From Meghimatium bilineatum (lineage: Eukaryota; Mollusca; Gastropoda; Stylommatophora; Philomycidae), in the NCBI GenBank assembly GCA_034231615.1, contig CM067309.1, forward strand, positions 32,972,088 through 33,036,087: DNA of 64,000 nt, written 5' to 3'. Position 1 is the first letter of the stretch. Every line of letters starts with the position of its first letter. This document shows positions 24,401 to 38,100 of this stretch, one piece after another. A program made the position numbers and the translations under genes. The notes under the pieces are model-generated. The model saw nothing but the letters and a program-made list of their open reading frames with translations, was not told the origin of the DNA and ran no database searches.

Positions 24401-27400
24401 GCTCAAGACACACATATTACATATTATAATGGATAACACACACATGGTTATAAAGAAATTTTGTTTGAGAATGCTACAGAAAAATACTTAGAATATCATG
24501 GAAGGATAAAATCAGAAACTCAGATATTATAAACACACTGAATATTCCAGAGTGTTGGTTACTAAACACAATAACAAAAAGAAAACTACGCCTGTTTGGT
24601 CATATAAAGAGACATAACTGTTTAGAAAGACAAATAATGGAGGGAAGAGTACCTGGGAAGAGGAGAAGGGGCAGACCAAGAAGACGATGGACTGACGACA
24701 TTAAAGATAAAATGAATACATCGCTAGAAAATGCAAGCCACATCGCCCAAGATAGAGAGAGGTTCAGAGAGTTCATTGGGAAGACAACGTTCTGGAAGGA
24801 ATACGTCACATGACACAACACACACAAATTGATGTTTTGACCAAAAGACCTTTATCAAGACAAAATAATTAAAACACAATTAACACATACAACAGCAAAC
24901 AAACAGTAAGGACATGGAAGAGGTGAAATGACATCGGACAAGGAATATACAAAAATGACTACATACATGTGACATGAAACAAACAGAAAATATGGAACAA
25001 CTAGAATCATATATGAGACAGGTGCTCATTGATGCCGTCAGATTTAAAAGTACCATATTGGTAATTGTAGCGGTTCTCAAGCGCATGGTGAGTCCAGTTG
25101 TCAGAGAAGCAAAACTTAATGGCCGTAACCTGAATGTCCTGGGCCCCGAGATGGTGTTTTAATTCTAAACCACTTAAAACACTTTAAAAAATATCACAAA
25201 ATCAACATTAAGTTAAATGATCATCTTTTATCTTTTCTGTGATATTTTAAGTGTTCACTCAAGGATGAAACTTTAATTGTTCACTCAAGGATGAAACTTT
25301 AAGTGTTCACTCAAGGATGAAACTTTAAGTGTTCACTCAAGGATGAAACTTTAAGTGTTCACTCAAGGATGAAACTATGACAGGTCCAGCAAATTGGTAA
25401 AGGATTTGAGTGTTCACAGAAATCTTCTCGAGATATTATGCAAGAACTCAAGAAAAATACATCTATCAACATTTGGTATAAATATTTCAGACCAATCCTT
25501 GGACATGGGCCTACATTCCACACTTTTTTAGAATTCTGCTCCCATCCCAATTTTTTAATAATTTGTGATGGCAATCTAGCACAGTATTCCTAGTTACAAA
25601 ATGGCTGCTGTAATAATGCTTTGATCGATACATTCGTTATTACTAACTTATTACTGTTCCCAGGTGTAAAGAAACACACTGGGAATATCCTATGATGCTA
25701 ACTGACTATGCTGTGGTAAGGATTTGCTGGTATTGCACTTTAAAAAAAATATTGATCTGATGGGTAAATAATAAACACTGGTTTGTGTTTACGTTATAAT
25801 GCCAGGTAAATAATCAAAACAATAAATAAGACAAACAATGTTGTCTCCCCCTTTGGGAACCTCCTCTTTGAGAAAATATTTCATTTCGTTTAATATGTAG
25901 GCCCTTCTCCTAGGATTAGTCCAATATTTCACAGCAAAAAAGACTTCTATTTTTATATTAATCGACAGGTTGCACACATGATTAATATTTTTCTGTTCAT
26001 TGATAAGTTGCATGCATGATTAGTTTTTTTCTCTTCATAGACAGATTGCGTGCATGATTAATATTTTTCTGTTAATTGACAGGTTGTACACACAGGTAAT
26101 ATTTTTGTGTTATTCACCAGGTTGCACACATGATTAATATTCATATTGCAGCCGATGGTGACTTTGAGGACATGCAGTCAGAGCTCAACAAGTATTATGT
26201 TGAAGCAAAGGACAATGTGAGATTTCTTTCAACACTGGAGAGACATTTTAAGAATGTAACTTATGGAACCTCATTCCAGGTATATGAAAAAATATGTTTA
26301 GGATGTAGGTAGTTCTCCTTGTTATCAAGTTACATCCAAGATGAACATTTTGGTATAAAATGGGACAGATGATGGAACTTTTGGTGATCTTGATTTTGTA
26401 GATGACTTAGCATTATTTTAAGTCCAACTCCTGCTAGGCACAATATATGGTCAATGGTCTCAACAACATGCAGGAATTACACACAGTAGCATCACATTGC
26501 TCAAACTGGAGAGAGCTCATTTCTGCCCTATGCACCATATTTGGTGATGAAGAAACAATAGATAAATAGTTCTCCTTAACAGATAGAAATATTATTGAGT
26601 TCCAAGGTTGGTTGGTTGGTTGCTGATCCATCGGGCTCATGTCCTTTGACCCATGAGTTCTAAGAGAAATATTATTGAGTTCCAAGGTTGGTTGGTTGGT
26701 TGCTGATCCAGCGGGCTCATGTCCTTTGACCCATGAGTTCTAAGAAATGATGAATTTCATGCATCCAAATATGATCAATGACTCACAAAATTGGCATTTG
26801 TAACACATCAAAATTATTCTAGAAGTAATGTAGACTTATTATAATTTCAATCTGAAGCATTCTTATGTTGCTATTCTTCTTCTGCGTTCGTTCTCAAACT
26901 CCTGCAGATTAGCAGGATGTAGTCCCGAGAATGGAATGCGTTGTGTCATAGTTTACAGCATTGCTGTGATATCTGCGCCTTTCGGCCTGACACATCCGAC
27001 TTCAGCATGGCTTTGGGTCACTGACCCTATATGGGATGGGACAGCCAACTCCATCCCATAACCTCCTTAGTCGCCTTTTACGACATGCGTAGAAGGTAAA
27101 CAGTGTTGCTATTATTTTCTCCCCTTTTGGGCCCCGGCAAAACACGAGCGTTATGTTGATATAATTATTTAAAATTACAAATAAAAATTAAGCTAGTTTG
27201 AATATTGTCACCCGTAGTGCATTAAATTAAAATTACACAATTTCTTCCGTGCCACTGAATTTATTTCTACAGTTTGTGTTATTTTTTATGTGTGTTTGGA
27301 GAATGCAATAACTTTTGTTATTAGAGATTCTAGAATAATTTAAAAAAATGTAAATAAAGAATTGAATACTAAATCCAACAAAGTTTTTTTTGGTGTACTG

Positions 27401-29052
27401 GTATGTATTCATAGGAGTGGCAAAGATCCTCAGAGGATTTATTTTTAACCTATGTGTTTTCACAATACCACACATGACTATATCAGACTCCAATGCTCCT
27501 CTGTCAATACAAAAAGCATTGTCTTTAACATGTCAGACACACAGAAACTCATAAAGAGCGAGTATCTCTATCACCTCTATTTACATGGATGGGTCGGTCA
27601 TCCATCACCACTGATGTGCATGGGCCTTTACTGCCAGATCAAAAAGAAAAACAGTGCATGAAGCCAGTGGTGCCTTTACTGTAACAACAAGCAGTCTAAC
27701 AATGAAAGTATTTGCCATAATGCGGGCTATTAACTGGCTGGAATTTCAAGCCTATTCCCATGCGTGCATATTAAGTGCCTCAATGAATATGATTCAGAAA
27801 GTCAAAACAGGTGATATATGTAAGGGATGGGTGGAGTCATTAGAGAGAGCTAAAATGCGGGCGTCGTTACAAAAAACTCACGCATATTTTTGTCCCTGGA
27901 CACATGGGCGTGGAGGGAAATGAACGGCCGACCAATTAGCTAGTCTTGCCACCACAACAGATGGTCAGCCTATGGACTGAGCAGACATACATACTCATTG
28001 CTCTTTGTAAGTCCTCACGATCAGAGGGTTTTGACATGAATTAGCATAAATCAGTATTGAGAATGCATGAATTGGGAGTGAGGATGGGCGAAGACTTAAA
28101 AAAAAGAGCAGTGGACCAAGATAGAACCAGAACTATCAACAGTTATACCCTGAGAGATTTACTGAAGCAGAGATCTGAACACCTATGGATGCGTCCGGTG
28201 TGCGAAGAGGATAATCAATATACCTAATCTCTATCACCTGTCATATTGACTAATAAAGCAATACCTATGTCTGTAAATCCCAAGAAATCCTCACCGGGAT
28301 CAGAATCCATAAAAGCTTCACTAAAAATGACGACATTTCAACTGATTCTTTATTAATGGGTAAATGGTATTTTTTTTCATTTTTCTTACATTCAGGTTGT
28401 CACAGAAACCATTCCATCGATGATGAATGCCTTGCGTATGGTCTGGATAATCTCACGTCACTACAACAAAGATGAAAGAATGGTCCCTTTAATGGAAAGA
28501 ATTGCCTGGGAATTAGCAGAACGTGTAGCAAAGGTTATCAATGTCAGAGAACTCTTCAGGTAACTTATTTGTTATCTTATAGATTTGATGGTTTCTGTAT
28601 TACGTATGGTAGTTGTAGAGCGTGACACCTGCAAGACAGAATGAAGAGCCACAGGAACCATCAGCATGCCTGCCCTTTGTAATCTGTTACGGGAGACGTG
28701 AGTTTGCCCATAGAATATCACACCGTAATTCTCTTCAGCAGTATGCAAGATGCTGAAGAGAGGTACCTTCATTATTGTACCTGGACATGAAGGTGTTGAA
28801 GGAAATGAAAGGATAGACACACTTGCTATCGTGACCACTGTGACTTGTGCTAGTTCTATGGGCTGTGCTGATATTGTGATTGCAGTCACAAAGTTAGACC
28901 AGTTGGAAAATGGGGTGCATTTCTTTTTCGTGTGTTTTTTGGATGAAATTAATTATGTTAATGATTTATTTTTGCACACCCATAAGGTAAAAAAAAATAG
29001 TAGTTCTAAATATATTTAAATTAAAATGTAATATATATAATGTATGTATAGG

Positions 29053-29148
<96 letters not shown>

Positions 29149-32100
29149 TTTAAATACATAAATGGACAGAAAATGTCTATCACAAGTTTAATTTGAATAA
29201 AATTCTGTTTTCTATTGAAAAATTAATTTAAAAAGTAAAATAGGGTAATTTGGGGGGGGGGGGAAGGGGATCTCATACCACACATGTTCAAAACTTATTA
29301 ATAACTTACAAAAGGGATATCATAACACATCAAAATCATGCCAGATGTAATGTGGACATATGACACTCTTGATCGGAACCATCCTTATGTTGATATAAAT
29401 ACTGAAAACTATTTTTTAAACCCATAATTTGTAATGGTATAATAGGATCTATTAAAAGAGAGTGTGTAGCAAAAGAGTTACCACAAAAATTGAACGCTGC
29501 AGTTTGTGTATTAATTTACCAAGCCTATATATTTGAAAATTAGTTTTTATCTGAGGATTCCTTGATTGAAAACATATATTTATTTCTACAGTCTTACAAC
29601 TGATGAAGTAAAGGTCAGAACATTTCAAGCCAAGACAATGTTGACAACATGGAGAGAGGTGTACAGAGATGTAAGACAAAAGATTGAAGTTTCTGGCAGA
29701 GACCAAAGATGGGAGTTTGATCGTAAAAGACTGTTTGAACGGACTGATTATATGGCCAGCATTTGTCAGAATCTTTATGATGTTGCTCAGGTTGAGATAT
29801 TCATATTGTGACATGATAGGCTATTTAGTATCAGTATATTGTAGCAAATTTCTGCAGCTAATATAGTCAATTTAGTTTACACTTTAACAGCTATGTGACG
29901 TGTCTTTAACCCCTTGGCTGTGGAATGTAAAAAGCTCAAATCGTAACTCCAATGCTGGAAAATTTTAAGGGTTGTTGAATTTTTTTCCCTAACCAATTTG
30001 ATCACTGCATTCTTGCGTTTAACAATTTGAGTGTATTATTACTGTATACTCTAATTTATAAATTTACTAGCATAATGCTACTTTATATTATGGAGGAATT
30101 GTAAACGTCCTAACATACATTCGCCTGACAAAGTGAAACATTATTTCAAAGAAATAGTCATAATAATCTGTTTTATTCTGGATGCAAAGTTGTTCCTATC
30201 AGTATTATGCATTTCAACAAATATTTGTCTCATCACAAAAATGTTTTAGGCCTACAATAGTATAATTTGATACAAATTCAAAGATTCTTAAAACATCTGC
30301 ATGAACAATATTTTGAATTGTGTATTGTGTCTGACCATGAATTTGAAACACATGGGCTAAAGATATTATCTGAATCTAAATCTATATCCTCCAAATCGCA
30401 ATGGAAATTAACACTTTCTAAATCACTTCCTGCATCACATAAATGAATGCTAGAACTATCAGAACAACTTTCTTTCAAAAGTTTATAAATTTATAACTCA
30501 TTGAGTCTGTTTCACCATATTTTTAGGTCTGGGTAAGATGGTTACACAAAAAATGTACTGTTGTGTTGACAGACAAGAGTTGAAATGACACTAATAAGCG
30601 TACCCAATTACATAATTTTAATTTGAAGATGACCTTTAGACAGCTTCAGTAAGCCAATCAGAATAATTGATAACTTTGCTTTCAGGAACAAATTATACAA
30701 ATAATTTACCCCATAGGTGTCAACTAGTACAGATTTTCCGTATTAATACGGATTTCAGGCTGAAACACCCCCCACCCCAACCACACAGTTTAAAAAATAT
30801 TTTATAATTACATTTAAAAAAAAAGTCAATTGGTATTAAATTTCCCAGTAATTATTACTATTGCTGACGTTTTAATCTCACATGTTCATATTGAGGGGCA
30901 AAAAAAATATTTAAAAACAATATAAAATTAGTAGGGGGTGCTAAATACGGACGTTCTTATTGAAACATGGAAATAAATTATTAAAAATACGAATTTGTGA
31001 AAAAATAAGTTGCCACCTATGTGACCCATCGCTCCTTATGGAGATGCTCACCAAAAGGCAGATAACTTTTTATCATATCCTTAATGGTACCTCCACAGCC
31101 AAGGGGTTAAATTTGTGAATTGATTTCTGTTTCTTTTTCCCTTTGGTCCAGATTTAAATAATTTATTTGTTGACTGTTTCTTTTTTAGATTCTTATTGAA
31201 ATATTTGTTTTGTTGGTTTTTTTTCTCTTAACTTGTAGTATCTCGCTCGTCTTTTGGAAAGTGATTGTCGCTAAAGAATGCTTTGTCTTTCTAATAAATG
31301 ATAGTAGTCAATGTTAAAAAAGTCTTCACTGAAAGAAACTGTAAAATTGCTGTAGTATTTTATCAAAATCACAATAATTTTAAAGTTTATCCTCATGACT
31401 ATTTATCAGCTATTTTTATTGTTTGTTTGTTTTTCGTTCGCTCCATTGTAACCATCACGGATATCCGTGCGATTTCAGCCGGGAGCGTGATTACGTTGTG
31501 CCACCATTATGCGCCTTGTAGGCCTAGCACATCCGATTTCGGCATGCCTTGACAATTCGGGTGGGCTACCCTTAGCCTGTGACAGCCTCTATATCTGTCT
31601 CCAGGCACGCGTAGTGGAGACTCTTCGCCCAGATGATATTTTTGCTCTCGTCTGACTCGAACGAGGTGTTCCACTGTCTATGAACTTGCCTCGTGTAATT
31701 GGACGTGCTGTGCCTGTGCCCATTGGGTACTGAACCGTTTCTCATCTGTGAGCCTGGTTCCTTAAGGGGAAGAACTCAACAGAGGAGTTGGACCCTGGCT
31801 CTTTCGCCCTCTTAACCGAGGTGTCATTCACCGACATCATGTACCCCTTGTCCAATTTCGAGTCTCACACCACGCGTTTGAGAGCAAGGCGTTCTCTAGC
31901 TGAGCGTCCTTGTCCCAATAGCACCTGAGCCCATCAGGTACTGAACCCTTTCTCTCTTCAAGTGTATTTCCGGTGTTGGAAAACCTGACAGTAGAGTTGG
32001 GCCAGGGCTAAATCGTTGTCCCTTTTGTGCCTGAGCGCATCGAGTACGGAACCCTTTCTCTTCGCGAGCATATTTCCGGTTTAGGAAGGCTCGACATTAG

Positions 32101-35100
32101 AGTTGGATTAGGTCTTCTTGCTTTACCAAACGCCAATGAATGGGTCTGGGTCTCTGCCTGTAAGGAACACAGGTAACTAGAAGCTCGGCTCGAGCTGACG
32201 GAGCTTGTAGTTCCCCTTTCCTAGGAACTTTTCATTTTCTATTTGCAGTTCGCGCTGCCCTCTAGCGCTGTTCTGCCCTTTCATTGTTTCATTGTACTCG
32301 GTATGAAATCTATTTGTCTCTCGCCATGCATCTACCTTTACCTGCATTTTACATTGGCCGCCCCTCCAATGTTCGGAATGGACTGACTAGCTTCACTGTA
32401 TGTCGACAGTGTCGCTATATGTGGTGCTGCTGGTGGTGTCGGAGATATTGTCTGTCTCTTGTGCAGTCAAATCTCTTTCCATCTGCTACCTCCACATTCT
32501 CGGACACGATCCCCAAAAGATTTGGCCAGAATCAGCACGAGCAGCTGTATTTCTGTTTCCAGGGAGCATTGGAGGTACCTTTGGGATCTTGGTTATCTGC
32601 TAACCCTGGGTCCGCCTAGAGAAATGCGTTCCCTTTGCACCCCAGCTATTTTTATATCAGTTCTGGTGCAAATAGTATCATTAGTTCAGTTGCATATTTT
32701 TATGTTGAATCCAATTTCTATCCATTTTCATTTAGTATTTCTATATTCAGGTTCTTGAAGAGTTCTACAACATCTTTGGTCCAGAGTTGAAGGCAGTTAC
32801 TGGTGACCCAGCACGAATAGAGGAGGTACTTCTGAGAGTGGACAAATTAGTAGAGCCAATAGAACATGTAAGAGAATTCATAATTTAAGTCTAATCATGT
32901 TATCTTAGATATAACATCCATTGAAGATGGATGTGTCAGGTCAATGGCGCAAATAAAATGGCGACACAATGCATTTCAATTATCTGAACTACATCCTGCT
33001 GGAAATCTAGTAGGACATGGGTCCTGCTACAAGGGAGATCCAGCAGAAGTTTGAGAATGAAGGCTGAAGAAGAAGATATAACAGATTAGAAGTTAGACTA
33101 AAATAACAAAGAGAAAACAAAAAAACGAAATCATAATTGTCACAAATCCACATGAATCTGAAACACGACTTATCAAGACACCATCTTGAACCGGAAGTCC
33201 TCCCTCTCCGGGAAGATCAGAATAATGCGTAATCAGCAACTGACTGGGACACTGAGCTTATAAACTTTTAAATGGCTGACACAATGGCAAGCAGATCATA
33301 TATGGAAATGCCCCCAGTGTTGTGACGTTTATTCCTAATCAAGAATCAAGACAAAACCCAAAAAAACAAATCTGAAATATGTAAGTTCATCAAAATGCAA
33401 AACATGAGGTGCAGAGTTATTCTTACCAACGCTCCAACACATCGATCCCTACTGGTAAAGCAGTACCTTGCAAAGCACAACATGATTACTTTGGAACAGT
33501 CTCTATATCTCCTGATCTTGCATTGGCTGATTTTTTTTCTTGTTCCCTCAACAAGAGGACAGAAATTCAATGATGCAGATGATGTTATCACCAATGCAAC
33601 AAGACAGCTGTAAAAAAAAGGTAAATGTATGTCCCATGGCAGCAACTTGCCGTCAGGGATGAAGATAACTCTTCATGTACAAAGCCGCAGAAACTATTAT
33701 GTGGAGTGACGAGATCCCTTCTTTACTGTCTTTACCTCCCCTAACTCATGCGTCAGGTACTCATTTACAGCTGAGTCGACTGGAGGAGTATCAAGCAAGA
33801 AATCACAATCCGGATTTATTTTTTGTGTGTGTGTCTGGACGTGGTTTCAAATCTGGCATGCTGTAACACTGTGATAGCACGCAAGCTCACTATGAACTAG
33901 GCTACCGCGCTCCTCCAAAGACAGCTGAGAGAGGTGCAAAAGAATGCATTCCACAAAAGTTTCCAGCAGCTGTATGCATGTTTGAAAAAGTGTGCAATTG
34001 CATATGGGAACTAATTTGAAGAAAATGTAGTGTAAATAGTTCTATAGTTAATTATTTCTATATAATCGATTAATTCCTGGAACTTTTTGAAGCTACATTG
34101 TATATCAACCTATAATGTAAAGAAGTATCTTGTTTTCTATTTTTCAATTTGTTATCTTTAGAAAGCTGAAAATCAGAGGTCATTACATAGGCCTATAACT
34201 TGTCATTACATATAGAGGTCATTACATATAGCTTGTCAACATTTGCCTCTGTCCTCAGTTGTCATTTGACGCCTTCTCACAAAAAGAGACCAATCTATGG
34301 AAAAGACTTATGACCACATTTTACAAGGAGGTCACTGAGATAGAAAATGAGGCAAAGTCATTTATTGATGAGTCATTCCAGTCCTTGAGGTCTGCTGAGG
34401 GTGCCTTTGATATGCTTCTGAACTTTAAACATCTAAGATCCCGAGAAGCTATTAATAACCAGATGATGCAAAAGTTCAAGGACATACTAGTGCAATATGG
34501 AAAAGAGGTTAGTAATTATATTTAACAATGAAATTTAGTACAGATAGCTATTATGTAAAATGAAGCGCCAGTATTTTCGTTCTTATGAAATTGCATTATA
34601 ATTGTTACGTACCATTTGCGAGTTGATGTGAATGTAGAAACTCTGGACCATAACTAACAAATATCTCAAGCATTTATTCTGCATTGGCTTTATTATAACT
34701 GTTTAGATATATATTTGTGATATGAAACATTTAAGCTAAGTATGTTGTGCTGCAATATTTGCAATTTATCTGCCCAACATATCCATTTTCTGCAGTTTCT
34801 GTGCTTTGATTTCTATGGGTAAGGTAGATAACCCCATGTCCAGACCTCCTTGGTTGCACATTATGACATTTATGGCAGGTCACAGCATTACTATTCTTTG
34901 TTCCCATTTTGTGTACTGGAAACAAGTAGGTGTCTCATCTATATACTCCAGATAAGTTAGAAGTGATCAGTCAATGAATCAATAAAAATCCCAGCCCTCA
35001 TAAGAACAGGACATGGACAAATTCTCTCCAATCTTCTTTGTTTTTAGATCAGAACTTTTTCACCATGTCTTTCCACATGATGCCATTATTACTTATAACT

Positions 35101-38100
35101 TTTTCATTAATTCTTTCCACATGATGTCAATATTACTGATAACTTTTTCACAAAGTCTTTCCACATGATGTCAATATTACTGAGAAATTGTTCTCCATGT
35201 CTTTTATATGATGCCAGTTTGTGGTATCATAGTATAAGTAGGAGGTTTGTTCTCAAAGCATTTCTCACCACAAAGAGTTGGAGACTTCTGGGTATAAAAT
35301 AAAGCTCTAGAGAAACCACCACATTGCATAAAAGGATACACGAGCTGTACTGTGATTCTTGGGGAATGAAAAGGATACACGAGCTGTACTGTGATTATTG
35401 GGGAGTGAAAAAAACACACCAAGTAATAGTATCTAACTTTTACTTTGAAGAGTATCAAATCCTGTTTGCTGCATGAAGTTTATATAAATACTGTGAATTT
35501 TTTTCACAAAGTCTTTTCACATGATTGCCATGTGGTATGTGCTGAGAACTTTAATAAAATCAAACCTCTGCCTGTGTATTTCAGGGACTGAAAGGGAATC
35601 AAAGAATAGCAATATTATTTACCTTCCATGCATGTTGTAAAAAGGTGACTGATGAGGTTATATGGGTGGAGTTGGCTGTTCCATCCCAAATAAGATCAAA
35701 ATGAACAAGAAGTTAACGCTGAAGACAGATGTTAGTTAGTTAGTCGTTGGAACATCATCACTGCAAACTGGACACGTCCATAGTTGCTCCGATCTCTCCG
35801 AGTGTATCCGCCATTACACTTCTACTGACAGTCCCGGTCCTCTGCTGGTTGACCATCATTCTTCTGCGCCCTCCAAAATGTTCACGAAGTCAGATGTGTT
35901 ACCAAAAAGTACATATATTGCAGCAAAGCTGTAAATCATGACATAACCATTCCATTCTCAGAATTACATCCCTGTAAATTGCAGTTGTTGAGAACACACA
36001 AAAAAGGAACAAGTATCTCATTTGGAAGTTGTTCTATATATTTTTTGTCTTCTTGTGCCATAAGTATATCACTTGGAAGCTATTCTAGATCTTGTCTGTC
36101 TTCTAATCCCATGTAGATTTCACATCACTGCATGTCAGGAGTTGTATGCCTTCCCCAGAGTATTTTAAATCCATCACCATTGTCTACACATTTTTTTGGT
36201 GGAGAGTGGAAGAATATATATATCATTCAAATATATGTGCCTACATTTGAACTTGAGGAAGATGCATTTCATGAATTTTATGAAAAATTAGTGGAAACTA
36301 GGAAACAGGGTGATGCAATTTTGCTAAACACTAGATACACACATGATAACACAACAATTGATGTTTCGACTAAAATGTCTTTACCAAGAACACATTTATA
36401 ACATAACAAATGGCACTACACATGCTAACACACAACAATTGATGTTTCGACTAAAAGGTGTTTACCAAGAACACATTTACAACATACCAAATGACAAATA
36501 AGAATGACACTGTTCATGTTCACATAACAGAGCTAAATGTGGATATACCTACATACTGGAAGAGTAGAAATTAGAAGGTCAGAGGAGAAACAAAAAAAAC
36601 ACTAAAAATTGAAAGAACACAAATATATATAAAACACAATAAACAAACAGATTACAGAACTAAAGAATATACCTTTAGGAATGAAAGATAATGATCCCAA
36701 AGGGCTCAACTGTGTCAAATTGATAGATGTATCTGTTCTCATGTATGTGTTGAGTCATGTTATCTGAGAGGACCAGCTTAAGGGCATTCACCTGGACATC
36801 ATGGGCATCCCAATAGTCTGTACTATTCTGGTGCTCAGAAATATTAGTACAAATCTAGTAGTTGATACTGTATAGATGTTCACAGAATCAAAATGTCAGC
36901 CTTGTAGACATGTCTTCTTTGGATTTATGGTGCAATGCTTGCAGATGATAACATCAATGACATTGTGGGATACACATGTGAAACGATCTTCAATAGTGAA
37001 AGTAGCTTTTGGGAATGTGACAGAATAGGTTTTGGTCACATAGGCACAGATGTAACATTCCCTACATTTGCAGCTGATCGTGCCAAAATGACTTTGCATG
37101 TCCAAATTGAGATGACTAAATACTATTTATCAACATTTAAAAAAAAAAAAAATTTTGGGATACACATGTGAAACCCCCTTCACTGGAGAATAGGTGTAAT
37201 TTAAAATTCTTTTGGTTGGTCAACTTTCCTGATAGCTTTGATGAGGGTCCTCTTTTCTTGGTAGGTGGTTTCTTGGTCTTTTTATGTTGTTCCATCCTTT
37301 GCCAGCCTATCTGCCTCTTCATTTCCTTGTATGCCACAGTGGGATGGTATCCACTGTAGTACTACTATTCTTTGGGTGTTCACTTCCCATATGATTCCTT
37401 CAGGTTTGGCCAGTTTATCATTGTCAAGGGCTTGTAGGACAGACATAGCATCAGTAAGAAACATCACCTATTGATATTGGCTTGTTTTGTTTTTAATTAT
37501 TTCTGCAGTGATGTTTAGAGCTCATACTTCTGCAGAGTAGCTAGAGCAGAATATTTAAGTTGGTGAACATGTGGATTCATTTTCTTTTTCTGGATATTTT
37601 ATGTACACTCCATCACCTCCATTTTTCACTGCTCTGGTTGCTGATCCGTCGGTATATACTTGTATCCATGCTTCTCTGGGGTACATATCTTCAATCATGT
37701 TGCATACTATTGTTTTCTTTTGGAGATTATTCAGTTCTATCATAGTGTGGTAGTTGTTTATGGTGGTTCTGATAGTGAGATTTGGGTATTGCTCCCATGG
37801 AACTGGAAAAAGTGTTGGCGTTATCTCTCTTGTTATGTCTGGTAGTTCTTTCTTATATTCTCTGCTTAGTTTTTTGGATCGACAGACTAAAAAAAAGATA
37901 TTGAGTTTTTGTAGTTGTAGAATCAATGGAGAAGGTGGTTTTCAGGAATGTGACAAACTATGGCCTAGGTGACACAGGCACAGGTGTAACATTTCCTACT
38001 TTTGTAGCTGATGTTGCCAAAGTGACTTGGAACATCAGGCTTAAGATGACTAAGTACAATTTATCAATAGTTTAAAAAAAATAGTTTGTTTGCTAGGCAT

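Larger units (their letters stand above)
36320..37191 (-). mobile_element. Penelope-like element with doubled terminal unit
   Basis: An about 80-bp unit with a hammerhead-like core (ATTGATGTTTCGACTAAAA) occurs twice, at 36345 and 36425. The endonuclease region lies at 36896-37105 in reverse, with a changed GIY motif (VIDVIICKHC). A second piece starts near 37155 and is interrupted at 37192 by a LINE. Confidence 0.82.
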
